From positions 930,001 to 994,000 of the forward strand of contig NZ_SSND01000001.1 in assembly GCF_004799285.1 (NCBI RefSeq): 64,000 nt of DNA. Direction: 5' to 3'. The notes beneath the pieces are model-generated. The model did no database searches and was not told the DNA's origin. It saw only the letters and a program-made list of their open reading frames with translations. Below are positions 7,145-17,285 of the stretch, in pieces. Source of the stretch: Aliigemmobacter aestuarii. Lineage in GTDB: Bacteria > Pseudomonadota > Alphaproteobacteria > Rhodobacterales > Rhodobacteraceae. The number at the start of each line of letters is the position of its first letter. Within the stretch, counting starts at the first letter, position 1. A program made the translations under genes and the position numbers.

Positions 7145-8191
7145 ATGGAAACGCTTCCCTACGGTGCATTGGCAGCCCTGGTCGGGCTGCTTGGCGGGAT
7201 CGTGCTGGGGCTTGCGGCACGGCTGGGCGATTTCTGCACGCTGGGTGCGATCGAATCGGCCGTCTACGGCGCCGACCACAAACGCCTGCGGCTGTGGGGC
7301 ATCGTGCTGGGCACCGCGATCGCGGCCACCTGGATCGGGGCGGCGGTCGGCCTCGTCGATGTGGGCGGCACCTTCTATCACCAGATCGCCTGGAACCCGC
7401 TGGCGTCGATCTTCGGCGGGCTGGTCTTCGGTTACGGGATGGCACTGGCGGGCAACTGCGGCTTCGGCGCGCTGGTGCGTTTCGGCGGCGGCGACCTGCG
7501 GTCGCTTGTCGTGGTGGTGGTGATGGGGATCTTCGGCTTCATCGCCCTGTCGGGGCCGCTCGCGCCGCTCAGGATCATGCTGTTCTCGCAGGTGGATGCG
7601 ACCGGCCCGCAGGGCATGGCCCATGCTTTCGCGGCCACGACCGGCCTTCCGGCGCTGGCGCTGGCGCTGCCGCTGGCGGCGGGGCTGTTTGCCTGGGGGC
7701 TTGCACATGCGCCACTGCGGGCACGTCCCAACATGATCCTCTGGGGGATCGCCGCGGGCCTTTCGGTGGCCTTCTGCTTTGCCGGAACGACCTGGGTCAA
7801 CAACCTGTCCTTCGGCGAGATCGGGGTGGAAGGGCCTTCGTTCACCGCGCCCATCGGGCGCACGCTGATCTTCCTGATGACTTCGACCGCGGGCGGGATC
7901 ACCTTTTCGGTGGGCTCGGTGGCGGGGGTGATGATCGGCGCGCTGGCCGGGTCCACCCTTCGCGGGCTGTTCCGCTGGGAGGCCTGCGAGGACCCGCGCG
8001 AACTGGGCCGCCAGGTTTCGGGCGCCGCGTTGATGGGGATCGGCGGGGTGATCGCCATCGGTTGCTCGGTCGGTCAGGGTGTGACGGCCTTTGCCACGCT
8101 GGCCTGGTCGGGGCCGGTCACGCTGGCCGCGATCTTCCTTGGCGCGGTTGTCGGGCTGCGGCAGCTGATCGGCGGCTTCCAGCCGGAATAG
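7145..8191 (+). CDS. YeeE/YedE (TsuA/SoxT-like) thiosulfate/sulfur transporter
   Basis: This is a 348-residue integral membrane protein of the YeeE/YedE family, whose characterised member TsuA imports thiosulfate. Three cysteine motifs typical of the pore are conserved: RLGDFC (Cys31), AGNCGFG (Cys105) and IGCSVGQG (Cys307). The duplicated YeeE architecture with about nine to ten hydrophobic segments is visible. It starts 44 bp after soxR in the same direction. Related permeases are called SoxT in some alphaproteobacterial sox clusters. The expected substrate is thiosulfate or another sulfur species for cytoplasmic signalling or assimilation. Neither the substrate nor the SoxT name is proven by sequence. 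Confidence 0.85.
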   Translation: METLPYGALAALVGLLGGIVLGLAARLGDFCTLGAIESAVYGADHKRLRLWGIVLGTAIAATWIGAAVGLVDVGGTFYHQIAWNPLASIFGGLVFGYGMALAGNCGFGALVRFGGGDLRSLVVVVVMGIFGFIALSGPLAPLRIMLFSQVDATGPQGMAHAFAATTGLPALALALPLAAGLFAWGLAHAPLRARPNMILWGIAAGLSVAFCFAGTTWVNNLSFGEIGVEGPSFTAPIGRTLIFLMTSTAGGITFSVGSVAGVMIGALAGSTLRGLFRWEACEDPRELGRQVSGAALMGIGGVIAIGCSVGQGVTAFATLAWSGPVTLAAIFLGAVVGLRQLIGGFQPE

Positions 8192-8251
8192 ACCATCCCG
8201 AAAGCCGTCACCTATCACAGACGCACGGAAACGTGCCGCCCGCGCGCCGGG

Positions 8252-9253
8252 TCATTCCGAATAGCCGGGCGACTGGCTCCACCGCCAGGCATCGGTGATC
8301 ATCTGCCGCAGGTCGGACCGTTCCGGCCGCCAGCCCAGTTCCTCGCAGGCGCGGACCGATCCCGATACCAGCGCCGCCGCATCGCCGGGCCGACGCGGCC
8401 CTTCCACGACGGGCACCGGGCGGTTGGTGACGGCGCCCGCATGGGTGATCACCTCGCGCACCGAAAAGCCGCGCCCCGTCCCAAGGTTGAAGACACCGTT
8501 CCCCTGCCCGTCCAGAAGCCGCTTCAGGCCAAGCACATGCGCATCCGCCAGGTCGGTGACATGGACGTAATCGCGCACGCAGGTGCCGTCGGGCGTGGGG
8601 TAATCCGTGCCGAACAGCGTCAGTGCGGGCCGCTTGCCCTCGATCGCCTCCAGCATCAGCGGAATGAGATGGGTTTCCGGGCGGTGCTGTTCGCCGATCT
8701 CGCCCTCGGGGTCGGAACCGGCCACGTTGAAATAGCGGAAGATGACATGGTTCAGGCCGTAGGCCTGCCCGAAATTCACCAGCATGTCCTCGATCGCGCG
8801 TTTCGATGCGCCATAGGCGTTGATCGGGCGCTGTTCGCAGCCTTCGTCCAGCATCACCCCGTCCTGATCGCCATAGGTGGCGCAGGTCGAGGAAAAGACG
8901 ATGTTGCGGCATTGCGCGGCCACCGCCGCCTCGAACAGGTTCAGCGCGCCGCCAAGGTTGATGCGCCAGTAAAGGCCGGGGTCGCGCATCGATTCGCCCA
9001 CCAGCGACAGCGCCGCGAAATGCATGACCGCCACCGGACGGAAGCGGGCGAAAGCCTCGTCGACGCGGGCACGGTCCATCAGATCGCCCTGCACGAAGGG
9101 GCCGAACTTCACCGCTTCGGCCCAGCCGGTCGACAGGTTGTCGAAGGCCACCGGCACGAAACCCGCCCGGGCCAGCGCCTTGCACGCATGCGACCCGATG
9201 TACCCTGCCCCGCCCGTCACCAGCACATGTTCCGCCACCGCAGACCTCACCAT
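8252..9253 (-). CDS. galE: UDP-glucose 4-epimerase
   Basis: This is a 333-residue extended short-chain dehydrogenase that interconverts UDP-glucose and UDP-galactose. The NAD-binding motif TGGAGYIGSH is at the N-terminus. The catalytic Tyr/Lys pair appears as AYGASK near residue 150, followed by family stretches YFNVAGSDPEGEIGE and CVRDYVHVTDLADAH. The start at 9253 (AAGGCGAA upstream) places the Rossmann motif at residue 13; longer in-frame starts add an unrelated leader. With ugd nearby, it points to UDP-sugar supply for surface polysaccharide. It is convergent with the YeeE/YedE gene across 60 bp. Confidence 0.94.
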   Translation of the reverse strand: MVRSAVAEHVLVTGGAGYIGSHACKALARAGFVPVAFDNLSTGWAEAVKFGPFVQGDLMDRARVDEAFARFRPVAVMHFAALSLVGESMRDPGLYWRINLGGALNLFEAAVAAQCRNIVFSSTCATYGDQDGVMLDEGCEQRPINAYGASKRAIEDMLVNFGQAYGLNHVIFRYFNVAGSDPEGEIGEQHRPETHLIPLMLEAIEGKRPALTLFGTDYPTPDGTCVRDYVHVTDLADAHVLGLKRLLDGQGNGVFNLGTGRGFSVREVITHAGAVTNRPVPVVEGPRRPGDAAALVSGSVRACEELGWRPERSDLRQMITDAWRWSQSPGYSE

Positions 9254-9409
9254 TTCGCCTTGCTTTCGCCGAGTGTTAGCCGGATTGGCGGGCGATGTCG
9301 AACCTCTGCTTTGGAAAAACCGCTGGCGTGCGGGCCGATCCGGACGCCAAGGGTTTAACGCATCGGTGCCGTGCCCTAGATTGGCCAGGGGAATTGCGAG
9401 GACTGGTTC

Positions 9410-11689
9410 ATGTGTATGATCTGCGCCGCCCGGCGACCGGCCGACCTTACGGCTGCCTATGACCGACATGGTGCCGAGGGCGGCGGAACGGCCCCCGTGG
9501 TGACCAAGTCTGTGGGCCAACTGGTGACGCAGCTTGTCTCGGGCTACTGGGCGTCCTTCGGGGAAGGGCCGCGCGCCTTCGACGTCGCGCCCGGTGGAAC
9601 GCTGACCTACAACCTGGGCGACCTGAGCGCGGCAGAACGGCATATCGCGGTGGCCGCGCTTGAGGCCTGGAGCAACGTCACGGGCCTGCGGTTCACACCC
9701 TTCGTGGCGCCTGCACTGGCCAGCGCCACCGAAGGCACGGATGCACCCGCGACCATCGGCGGCGCACGACCGCTGGCGATGAACACGGCGCTTGACGGAT
9801 CATTCTTCGCCCCCGGCGACAGGGACGTGTACGCTGTCAGCCTGCAGCGCGGGCAGACCTACTCTTTCGCGTTGGAAGGCCGCGGGGCGTCCGGCGTCGA
9901 AGATCCGTTCCTGCGGTTGCGCGACGGTTCGGGAACCCTGCTTTCCGCCAATGACGATTATGGCGGCACACGCGATTCCCTGATCACCTTCACGGCAGGC
10001 TACACGGGTGTCCATTACATCGACGCCGGAACCTTCAACGATGAATACGCGGGGGGATACCGGCTGACGGTATCGCAAAGCCCGCTCCTCGCCGGCATCA
10101 CCTTCACGAACAGCGATCCCGAGGGCGGTGCCTTTTCCATTTCGGACCTTGAGGGCGATCGCATCGTCGCCTCGCTTGTGATGGTGGAATCGAACTGGGA
10201 TTTCGATCCGGTCTCGATCAACAGCTACTGGTTCCAGACCTACATGCACGAGATCGGCCACGCCCTGGGGCTTGGCCACGCGGGCGACTACAACGGCGAT
10301 GCGATCTGGGGGCGCGACGACAAGTTCGCGGATGACAGCTGGCAGACGACGATCATGTCCTACTTCAGCCAGGAGGATAACCCGAACGTCAACGCCAGCT
10401 ACGCCTTTACCCTGACGCCTATGATGGCCGATATCGAGGCGATCCGGCTGCTTTACGGCGACAGTATCCGCGCCTATCACGGCAACACCGTCTATGGCGC
10501 GAATTCGAACGTGGGCGGCTATCTGGGCCGCGTCTTCGCCGCGATCTTCGACGGCGCTTCGGCCTCGCAACGCGATTTCATCCGGAACCCCTGGACGATG
10601 ACCATCTTCGACACCGGCGGTCGCGACCGGATCGACGTTTCGACCCTGTCGAACAACGCCAAGATCGACCTCGCCCCCGGTGCCGCGTCCAGTGTCGCGG
10701 GTCTGCGCAACAACCTGCTGATCGCGCGGGATGTCGTGATCGAGGAAGCCCGAACCGGTGCGGGCGATGACCGCCTGATCGGCAATGCCGCGGCGAACCG
10801 CCTTTCGGCCGGGGCCGGGCGCGATACCCTCACCGGCGGGCTTGGCAACGACACGCTGACAGGCGGCAGCGGAAACGACGTTCTGAACGGCGGCGGCGGG
10901 CGTGATACCGTGGTCTATGCCGGGGCCGGCTCGGTGCGGGTCGATCTGGGCCGGGGCGTCGCCTCGGGCACGGGGCATGGCAGCGACCGGCTGGACTCCA
11001 TCGAGAAGGTGACCGGCGGAAGGCGCGGCGATGTGCTGACCGGGGACGATGCCGCCAATGTCCTTTCCGGACAGGCCGGCGCCGATACGTTGCGGGGCGG
11101 CGGGGCGGCCGACACGCTGGTCGGCGGGGCCGGGAATGACATCCTGAACGGTGGCCGCGGGCGTGATACCGCCCGTTTCGAGGGCGGGGCCGATATCCGC
11201 GTCGATCTGGCGCGGTCCGACCGGCAGGTGACCGGCCAGGGCGGCGACCGCCTGACCGGGATCGAGAACCTGGTGTCCGGCAGGGGCGATGACGTGCTGC
11301 GCGGCGATGGCGGGGCGAACCGGCTGGCCGGAAACGCGGGGAACGACAGGCTGTTCGGTCGGGGCGGCAATGACACCCTGATCGGCGGCCAGCAGGCCGA
11401 CCGGCTGGTCGGCGGCGCGGGCGACGACAGGGTGACGGGCGGCGCGGGTTCGGACAGGTTCGTCTTCACCGCAGGGCGCGATATCGTCACCGACCATCAG
11501 CTGGGGATTGATACGCTGGCCGTTTCGCGTGCGCTCTGGACCGGGAGGGGCGGCGTTGACGGCATGCTGGACGATCTGGCGACGCGGTCGGGCGGCGCGA
11601 CCCGGATCGACTTTGGCGATGGTGACGTGCTGATCCTGCGGGGCGTCACCAATCTGGACCGTTTGGCCGACGACATCGTCCTGATCTGA
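9410..11689 (+). CDS. RTX serralysin-like M10 metalloprotease with inserted PPC-like domain
   Basis: This is a 759-residue predicted type I-secreted zinc protease. The zinc motif HEIGHALGLGH spans residues 280-290 and the metzincin Met-turn MSYF is at residue 316. Between the propeptide-like N-terminus and the catalytic motif, about residues 125-225 resemble a pre-peptidase C-terminal (PPC) beta domain (PGDRDVYAVSL, YTGVHYIDAG). From about residue 445 there are glycine/aspartate RTX nonapeptide blocks (GGxGxDxLxGG). The C-terminus ends in DDIVLI, a typical ABC-exporter recognition tail. There is no Sec signal. GAGGA lies 7-11 bases before the ATG. No type I exporter genes are nearby. It converges on the next RTX gene. 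Confidence 0.88.
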   Translation: MCMICAARRPADLTAAYDRHGAEGGGTAPVVTKSVGQLVTQLVSGYWASFGEGPRAFDVAPGGTLTYNLGDLSAAERHIAVAALEAWSNVTGLRFTPFVAPALASATEGTDAPATIGGARPLAMNTALDGSFFAPGDRDVYAVSLQRGQTYSFALEGRGASGVEDPFLRLRDGSGTLLSANDDYGGTRDSLITFTAGYTGVHYIDAGTFNDEYAGGYRLTVSQSPLLAGITFTNSDPEGGAFSISDLEGDRIVASLVMVESNWDFDPVSINSYWFQTYMHEIGHALGLGHAGDYNGDAIWGRDDKFADDSWQTTIMSYFSQEDNPNVNASYAFTLTPMMADIEAIRLLYGDSIRAYHGNTVYGANSNVGGYLGRVFAAIFDGASASQRDFIRNPWTMTIFDTGGRDRIDVSTLSNNAKIDLAPGAASSVAGLRNNLLIARDVVIEEARTGAGDDRLIGNAAANRLSAGAGRDTLTGGLGNDTLTGGSGNDVLNGGGGRDTVVYAGAGSVRVDLGRGVASGTGHGSDRLDSIEKVTGGRRGDVLTGDDAANVLSGQAGADTLRGGGAADTLVGGAGNDILNGGRGRDTARFEGGADIRVDLARSDRQVTGQGGDRLTGIENLVSGRGDDVLRGDGGANRLAGNAGNDRLFGRGGNDTLIGGQQADRLVGGAGDDRVTGGAGSDRFVFTAGRDIVTDHQLGIDTLAVSRALWTGRGGVDGMLDDLATRSGGATRIDFGDGDVLILRGVTNLDRLADDIVLI

Positions 11690-11719
11690 TCGCCGGGCCG
11701 GAAGGGCGGCGATCAGATC
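11683..11719. terminator. 12-bp perfect inverted repeat spanning both stop codons of two convergent RTX genes
   Basis: The arms GATCTGATCGCC (11683-11694) and GGCGATCAGATC (11708-11719) are perfectly complementary, with a 13-base GC-rich loop. The left arm contains the stop of the M10 protease gene and the right arm contains the stop of the convergent RTX gene. A bidirectional 3'-end hairpin is the simplest reading, although there is no strong U-tract on either side. Confidence 0.6.
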
Positions 11720-14700
11720 ACGTCGATCCGATCGGCAAGGCCGCGCATGTCGGCCACGTCCTCAAGGATCAACCTGTCGCCGCGCCCGAAATCGAGGATG
11801 ACCGCGTCGCCACGTTCCTCGGCATAGCGATCCAGAACCCGCGCGCCCGACATGAAGCGCGAAGCGGGCAGGCCCTGATCAAGGATCACGATCCGGTCGA
11901 GGCGGGTGAAATCCGTGACCACATCGACACCGCCGCCGAAGACGAAGGTATCGCGCCCGGCGCCGCCGGTCAGGATGTCACTGCCGCCGCCGCCGTCCAG
12001 CCGGTCGCGACCACCCCCGCCGGAAAGTCGGTCGGCCTGCCCGCCACCGTCCAGCCGGTCATTTCCGCCAGCCCCCGCCAGCAGGTCGCGCCCGCTTCCG
12101 CCGGAAAGGCGATCGGCCCCGGAACCGCCCGAAAGCCGGTCATTACCGCCGCCGGCCGACAGGCGGTCATTCCCGCCCCGGCCCTCCAGCCGGTCGCTCC
12201 CGCCCTGCCCCGACAGCGTGTTCGCGCCGCCCGTGCCGGTGATCCGGTCATTCCCGCCGCCGCCTTGCGCGTTCTCGACACCGGCGATGCGGTCGCGGCC
12301 ATGCCCGGTGTTCTGAAAGCCCTGTTTCGACAGGTTCAGTGTCACGGCCGCACGCCCGGTGAAAAGGACCGTGTCGCTGCCACCGCCACCCAGCATCACA
12401 TCGTTTCCGGCGCCGCCGGTCAGCCTGTCGTTTCCCGCGCCGCCCTTCAGCGTGTCGGCGCCCGAGCGTCCGTCAAGCCGGTCGGCGCCACCGCCGCCGA
12501 TCAGAAGATTGGCCCCGGCCGATCCCCGGAAGATGTCCCGCCCGGTCCCGCCGATCAGATCCTCGACCGAAACGACAAGATCGGCCCCCTCGCCCGTTCC
12601 CTGCCATCGAGCAAGGCCAAGATCGACCCGCGCCCCCTGGATCGCTCCGCTGAAATCGGCGATGTCGCGACCGTTGCCACCATAGAGCTGGTCATTGCCC
12701 GCCCCGCCGAAAAGCAGGTCGCGGCCGTCCCCGCCGATCAGCGTGTCATTTCCCTGCCGGCCTTGCAGCCGGTCGTTTCCGCCCCCGCCCTCAAGCCGGT
12801 TCGCCAGCCCGTTTCCGTTGAGGCTGTCGTTGCCGTTCGCGCCGACGAGGTTTTCAAATCCGCTGTGGCGGATCGTGCCCCAGGGCGTCCGGACGTAGAG
12901 CGAGGCCAGGTCGGCGGCGAGGGAGGCGCCCGCCGTGGGATATGGCGACAGGATCAGCGTATCCGTCCCGGCGCCGCCTTCCAGCGTATCGGCACCGCCA
13001 CCTCCGGCGATGGTGTCATGGCCCGCCCCACCGAGAATCCGGTTGGCCCCGGCGCTGCCGGTCAGCCTGTCGTTTCCGGCGCCTGCGGACAGGGCCTCGA
13101 AACCGCGAAGCCGGTCAGTCCCCTCGCCCGTCACCTGCCAGCCGGTCGCGGCCAGCGAAACGCGCAAGCCCCCCCGGACGCTGCCGAAGAAAAGCCAGTC
13201 GAAACCGGCCCCGCCGTCCAGAACGTCATTGCCCGACCCGCCGATCACCGTGTCGGCCCCGCCCCCGGCCGAAATCGTGTCATTCCCCGCCCCGCCGTCC
13301 AGCCGGTTCGCCCCGGTGTTGCCGGTCAGCCGGTCGGCCTTCGTGCCTCCGGTCAGCGCCTCGATCCCGCCCAGAAGGTCCAGCCCCGTGCCGGTGTTCT
13401 GCCGCCCGGTAACGGCCAGCGAGACCGTGACCGCGATGCTGCCGCCGAAATCGGCCGTATCGAACCCCGACCCGCCGATCAGCGTGTCATCCCCCGCATC
13501 CCCGCGCAGCAGGTCATTGCCGCCATCGCCCTGCAAGCGGTCATGCCCGTCGCGCCCTGTCAGCCGGTCGTCGCCCCCCCCGCCGCGAAGATCGTTGTCG
13601 CCGCCATCGCCGAAAAGCTGGTCGGCAAAGCGGCTGCCGATGATGCCTTCGATCGCCACCAGCCGATCGCCCGCACCTTCGCCGGTGTTGCGGAACGGGT
13701 CATGCAGGTCGATCCGGACCGGGCCGGACGCCTCGGCATAGTCCGCCAGATCGGTCCCCGCCCCGCCATGCAGCAGATCGCGCCCCGCGCCGCCGGCCAG
13801 CGTGTCATCACCGGGGCCGCCATAGACAAGGTCATTCCCACCGCGTCCAGCCAGCCGGTCGTTCCCACCCTCGCCCCGCAGCACGTTCCGCCCCCCGGTG
13901 CCCATCAGGATGTCGGCGAAGGCGCTGCCCAGAACGCCCTCGATGCTGGAATGCCGATCGCCCTGGGCAAACCCCAGGTTCGCCGTCGGTGTCACAAGGT
14001 CGACGGTCACACCCGACGTGGCCTCGCCGTAGTCGACCAGGTCGAACCCGTCCTCACCCTGCATGACGTCGGCCCCCGCCGATGCGACCAGCGTATCTTC
14101 GCCCGCCCCGCCGGTCAGCGTGTCGCCCTGCGCCGCGGCCCTGATCCGCAGCCCTTCGGCCGGACCGGGCGCGCGCACATGCCACAGACGGAACAGATCG
14201 GCCTCTTCGAAGACCGAACGGGGAAGGGCGGAACCGTCCGCGGATACCACCAGAAGCTGTTCATCCCCCCAGGTCAGCAGGGCGCCGTTGCGGCGTTCCT
14301 TGTGGCGGATTTCTTCGAAGCTGAAGATGCGGCCCCAATCCGTCAGGTCGATCCGGTCCTCGGTCGGATCGAAATCCTGGATCGTGTCGGTCGTCCCGTC
14401 CCCTGTCAGCACAAAGACATCCGCCCCCGCGCCCCCGCGCAGCGTGTCCTGGCCCGCGCCGTCGATCAGGATGTCCTGCCCGCCCTCGCCGCGCAGCGAA
14501 TCGTTGCCGCCACCGCCCGCGATCATGTCACCCGCGGCACCTCCGGCGAGGGTATCGTTGCCGGACCCCAGAAGGGTGGTCTGGCCGATCGGGCCGGGAT
14601 CGGCCTGCACCCGGATCAGGCCGCCATTTTCGCTGGCGACGAAAAGATCGAAGATGCCGCCGCGAAAGACCCCCTCGATATCCGTCACATTGTCGATCCG

Positions 14701-15663
14701 CGCGCCGGGACGGGCCAGCGCCTCGGCCAGCCACAAAAGCCGCCCGTCGGGCATCAGGGTGAACATCGTCAACCCGTCATCGCCTCCGCCCGCGAACAGG
14801 TAGACCCGGCCCGCCTGTTCGATGACCTCGACCGCCTGCACGCCCTGGAACCGGGTTTCCAGCGTATCGACGACATGATCGCGCAACAGAAGCCGCCCGT
14901 TCGGCCGCATCTCCACCACGCTGAGCGAGGACGATCCGGCCCCCGCGACCACCGCCCAGCTGGCGCCATAGGCCGAAAAGGTTTCCATATCCGACGGGTT
15001 CGACACGCCAAGCCCGCCGCCCGCGCCAAGCGTTGTCGTCAAGGTCAGCGCGCCGCCAGATCCGATGGTGAAGGACCGCAGCACATCGCCCGTCGTCGAA
15101 AGCGCCAGAAGCCGCATGCCGTCATCGACCGCCACCGCCTTCAGGCTGGTGATGTCCACGCCCTGCAATTCGCCCCAATGGTCGAATTCGGAAACCGCCG
15201 TGGCCGTGCCATTGGCGTTCAGCCGGTAGCCCAGGATCGACTGTTCGCCCATCCGGCTTGTGAAAAGATAGGCGTTTGATCCGACGGACGCGGTTTCCAG
15301 TGCGGTCAGACGCCCGGTGGCCGATCCCTGGAGGTCCTGCACCGCGCCAAGCGCGCCGTTGGCGTTCAGGCGCCAGCCGCCGATGCGCGCTTCATCGGCG
15401 CCCGTCAGCGCAAGAAGCGGTGCCCCGCCCAGATCGAACAGGCCGAACCGCGCGGGCGCGGGCAGAACCGCGCCCCCGCCGCCGCCCGCCTGGTCGATCC
15501 TGACCCAGCCTGCATCGACCAGCAGCACCATGACGGCGCCCTTGCGCGTGGCCGAATAAAGATGAAGGCCCCCCGGCCCATCCCGCAGGAAAAGATCGGC
15601 GATCCCCGTCAGAAAGGACGCGGACGCGCCGCCGAACGTCCCGTAGACCGAGATCGTTGCCAC
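11713..15663 (-). CDS. Large secreted RTX calcium-binding protein with N-terminal beta-propeller-like domain
   Basis: This is a predicted 1316-residue exported protein of unknown specific function. Residues 1 to about 365 are repeat-like beta-strand sequence (for example [13 protein letters not shown] and [13 protein letters not shown]) resembling a lactonase-type beta-propeller. About 370-1255 alternate RTX nonapeptide runs with linker modules of the form V.VDL...TG.G.DRL..IE.L.G, repeated about eight times. The C-terminus ends LADRIDVI, like the neighbouring protease tail. The start is a GTG at 15663, with GGGGAA 5-6 bases upstream. An in-frame GTG at 15690 would add MCETC but lacks a ribosome-binding site. 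It could be an adhesin, nuclease or enzyme scaffold. Confidence 0.82.
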   Translation of the reverse strand: MATISVYGTFGGASASFLTGIADLFLRDGPGGLHLYSATRKGAVMVLLVDAGWVRIDQAGGGGGAVLPAPARFGLFDLGGAPLLALTGADEARIGGWRLNANGALGAVQDLQGSATGRLTALETASVGSNAYLFTSRMGEQSILGYRLNANGTATAVSEFDHWGELQGVDITSLKAVAVDDGMRLLALSTTGDVLRSFTIGSGGALTLTTTLGAGGGLGVSNPSDMETFSAYGASWAVVAGAGSSSLSVVEMRPNGRLLLRDHVVDTLETRFQGVQAVEVIEQAGRVYLFAGGGDDGLTMFTLMPDGRLLWLAEALARPGARIDNVTDIEGVFRGGIFDLFVASENGGLIRVQADPGPIGQTTLLGSGNDTLAGGAAGDMIAGGGGNDSLRGEGGQDILIDGAGQDTLRGGAGADVFVLTGDGTTDTIQDFDPTEDRIDLTDWGRIFSFEEIRHKERRNGALLTWGDEQLLVVSADGSALPRSVFEEADLFRLWHVRAPGPAEGLRIRAAAQGDTLTGGAGEDTLVASAGADVMQGEDGFDLVDYGEATSGVTVDLVTPTANLGFAQGDRHSSIEGVLGSAFADILMGTGGRNVLRGEGGNDRLAGRGGNDLVYGGPGDDTLAGGAGRDLLHGGAGTDLADYAEASGPVRIDLHDPFRNTGEGAGDRLVAIEGIIGSRFADQLFGDGGDNDLRGGGGDDRLTGRDGHDRLQGDGGNDLLRGDAGDDTLIGGSGFDTADFGGSIAVTVSLAVTGRQNTGTGLDLLGGIEALTGGTKADRLTGNTGANRLDGGAGNDTISAGGGADTVIGGSGNDVLDGGAGFDWLFFGSVRGGLRVSLAATGWQVTGEGTDRLRGFEALSAGAGNDRLTGSAGANRILGGAGHDTIAGGGGADTLEGGAGTDTLILSPYPTAGASLAADLASLYVRTPWGTIRHSGFENLVGANGNDSLNGNGLANRLEGGGGNDRLQGRQGNDTLIGGDGRDLLFGGAGNDQLYGGNGRDIADFSGAIQGARVDLGLARWQGTGEGADLVVSVEDLIGGTGRDIFRGSAGANLLIGGGGADRLDGRSGADTLKGGAGNDRLTGGAGNDVMLGGGGSDTVLFTGRAAVTLNLSKQGFQNTGHGRDRIAGVENAQGGGGNDRITGTGGANTLSGQGGSDRLEGRGGNDRLSAGGGNDRLSGGSGADRLSGGSGRDLLAGAGGNDRLDGGGQADRLSGGGGRDRLDGGGGSDILTGGAGRDTFVFGGGVDVVTDFTRLDRIVILDQGLPASRFMSGARVLDRYAEERGDAVILDFGRGDRLILEDVADMRGLADRIDVI

Positions 15664-15775
15664 AGCATTCCCCACACATGTCTCACACACCCGGGAACAG
15701 GGTGGCGCTGCGGGGTCAGCGGGGGCTTAACCGATGATGGCGGCATTGGGGCATTTGCCTTGCATGCGCGCGAAT

Positions 15776-15800
15776 AAGGAAACGGGGGCCAGGGCCCCCG
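15776..15800 (-). terminator. Intrinsic terminator downstream of ugd
   Basis: A 7-bp G+C stem (CGGGGGC / GCCCCCG, loop of 4) is followed, in the leftward direction, by TTTCCTT. It lies about 40 bp past the ugd stop, which fits Rho-independent termination of ugd before the large RTX gene. Confidence 0.7.
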
Positions 15801-15836
15801 CGTCGTCTCTTGTCGCGAAAGACCGAAAGGCGCGGT

Positions 15837-17141
15837 CTACCGGCCCACGCCCTCATAGGCCTCGAACCCTGCTTCCAGGACCTCGTCGCGGTCATAGACG
15901 TTGCGCAGGTCGGCCATCCGGGGATGGGCCATCTTGCGCGCCAGTTTCTGCAGGTCGAGCGCGCGGAATTCGTTCCATTCCGTCAGCAGCACGATCAGGT
16001 CAGCCCCCTGCGCCGCTCCATAGGGGTTTTCGGCCCATTTGACGCCGGGCAGCAATGCCTCGCCCTCGTGCCGGCCCTGCGGGTCGACGACGCGCACCTT
16101 CGCCCCGGCGCCTACCAGTGCCGGAACGATGGTCAGCGACGGCGCCTCGCGCATGTCGTCGGTGTTGGGCTTGAAGGTGACACCCAGAACGCAGATCACC
16201 TTGTCACGCAGCACGCCGCCGCACAGGTCCACGATCTTGGCGATCATGCGATGCTTGATCTCCTCGTTCACGCGGATGACGGTTTCGGTGATCTGCATCG
16301 GAACAGCATGTTCCTGCCCGATCCGGGCCAGAGCCTTGGTATCCTTGGGAAAGCAGCTGCCGCCATAGCCGGGGCCGGCATGCAGGAACTTGGCCCCAAT
16401 CCGCCCATCCATGCCGATCCCCTTGCTGACCGCCTTCACATCGGCGCCGACCCGTTCGCAAAGCGCCGCGATCTCGTTGATGAAGGTGATCTTGGTGGCC
16501 AGAAAGGCGTTGGCCGCGTATTTGATCATCTCGGCGGATTCGAGATTGGTGTAGACGACAGGAAACTCGCGCAGCGACAGCGGGCGGTAGATATCGGCCA
16601 TCACCTTCTTCGCGCGTTCGCTTTCCACGCCCACGACCACCCGGTCGGGTCGCATGAAATCGTCGATCGCCGCGCCCTCGCGCAGGAATTCGGGGTTCGA
16701 GGCCACATCGAAGGGCGTATCGCCCGCGGTTTCGGCCACGGCCTCGGCCACCTTGCGATTGGTGCCCACCGGCACGGTCGACTTCGTCACCACCACGGCA
16801 TAGCCGGTCAGGGCCGCGCCAATCTCGCGCGCGGCAGACATCACATAGGTCAGGTCCGCATGGCCATCGCCGCGCCGGGTGGGCGTTCCCACCGCGATGA
16901 AGACGGCATCCGCCCCCGCGACCGCCTCGGCCAGATCCAGCGTGAAGGACAGCCGCCCCGCCTTCACGTTCTTCGCCATCAGGTCTTCGAGTCCCGGCTC
17001 GAAGATCGGCACCTCGCCCGCCCGCAGCCTGTCGATCTTGGCCGGGTCCTTGTCGACGCAGACGACCTCGTGCCCAAAGTCCGAAAAGCACACGCCCGAC
17101 ACCAGCCCGACATAGCCCGTTCCGATCATGGCGATTTTCAT
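15837..17141 (-). CDS. ugd: UDP-glucose 6-dehydrogenase
   Basis: This 434-residue NAD-dependent enzyme oxidises UDP-glucose to UDP-glucuronate for capsule, exopolysaccharide or lipid precursors. The Rossmann motif MIGTGYVGLVSG is at the N-terminus. The catalytic-cysteine motif GGSCFPKDTKAL lies near residue 260. The C-terminal UDP-binding domain contains LGVTFKPNTDDMREAPS. The start at 17141 is preferred over an upstream in-frame GTG because AGGTGGG lies about 7 bases before it and the Rossmann strand then begins at residue 2. Confidence 0.95.
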   Translation of the reverse strand: MKIAMIGTGYVGLVSGVCFSDFGHEVVCVDKDPAKIDRLRAGEVPIFEPGLEDLMAKNVKAGRLSFTLDLAEAVAGADAVFIAVGTPTRRGDGHADLTYVMSAAREIGAALTGYAVVVTKSTVPVGTNRKVAEAVAETAGDTPFDVASNPEFLREGAAIDDFMRPDRVVVGVESERAKKVMADIYRPLSLREFPVVYTNLESAEMIKYAANAFLATKITFINEIAALCERVGADVKAVSKGIGMDGRIGAKFLHAGPGYGGSCFPKDTKALARIGQEHAVPMQITETVIRVNEEIKHRMIAKIVDLCGGVLRDKVICVLGVTFKPNTDDMREAPSLTIVPALVGAGAKVRVVDPQGRHEGEALLPGVKWAENPYGAAQGADLIVLLTEWNEFRALDLQKLARKMAHPRMADLRNVYDRDEVLEAGFEAYEGVGR

Positions 17142-17285
17142 GGCACTGCCCACCTTTACGCTTTTGCCCGATCTCTAGGCACTCGCCCCGGACAAGTCAA
17201 ACCGGCAAAGCCATACGGGGGGCGTCAATGCAAACACCGCCCCGGATGGGGGCGGTGTCGCGGGGTCTCGGTCGTCCCGGGCGGA

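Noticed and set aside
12265-15279. A 1004-codon open frame on the + strand
   Set aside because: It is the mirror of the Gly/Asp repeat codons in the large RTX gene and yields Pro/Arg/Val-rich repeats without protein-like character.
15664-15690. An N-terminal MCETC motif on the large RTX protein, echoing MCMIC of the M10 protease
   Set aside because: The extension depends on a GTG without a ribosome-binding site. GGGGAA before the GTG at 15663 gives the start MATISVYG, so the shared Cys motif is probably an artefact.
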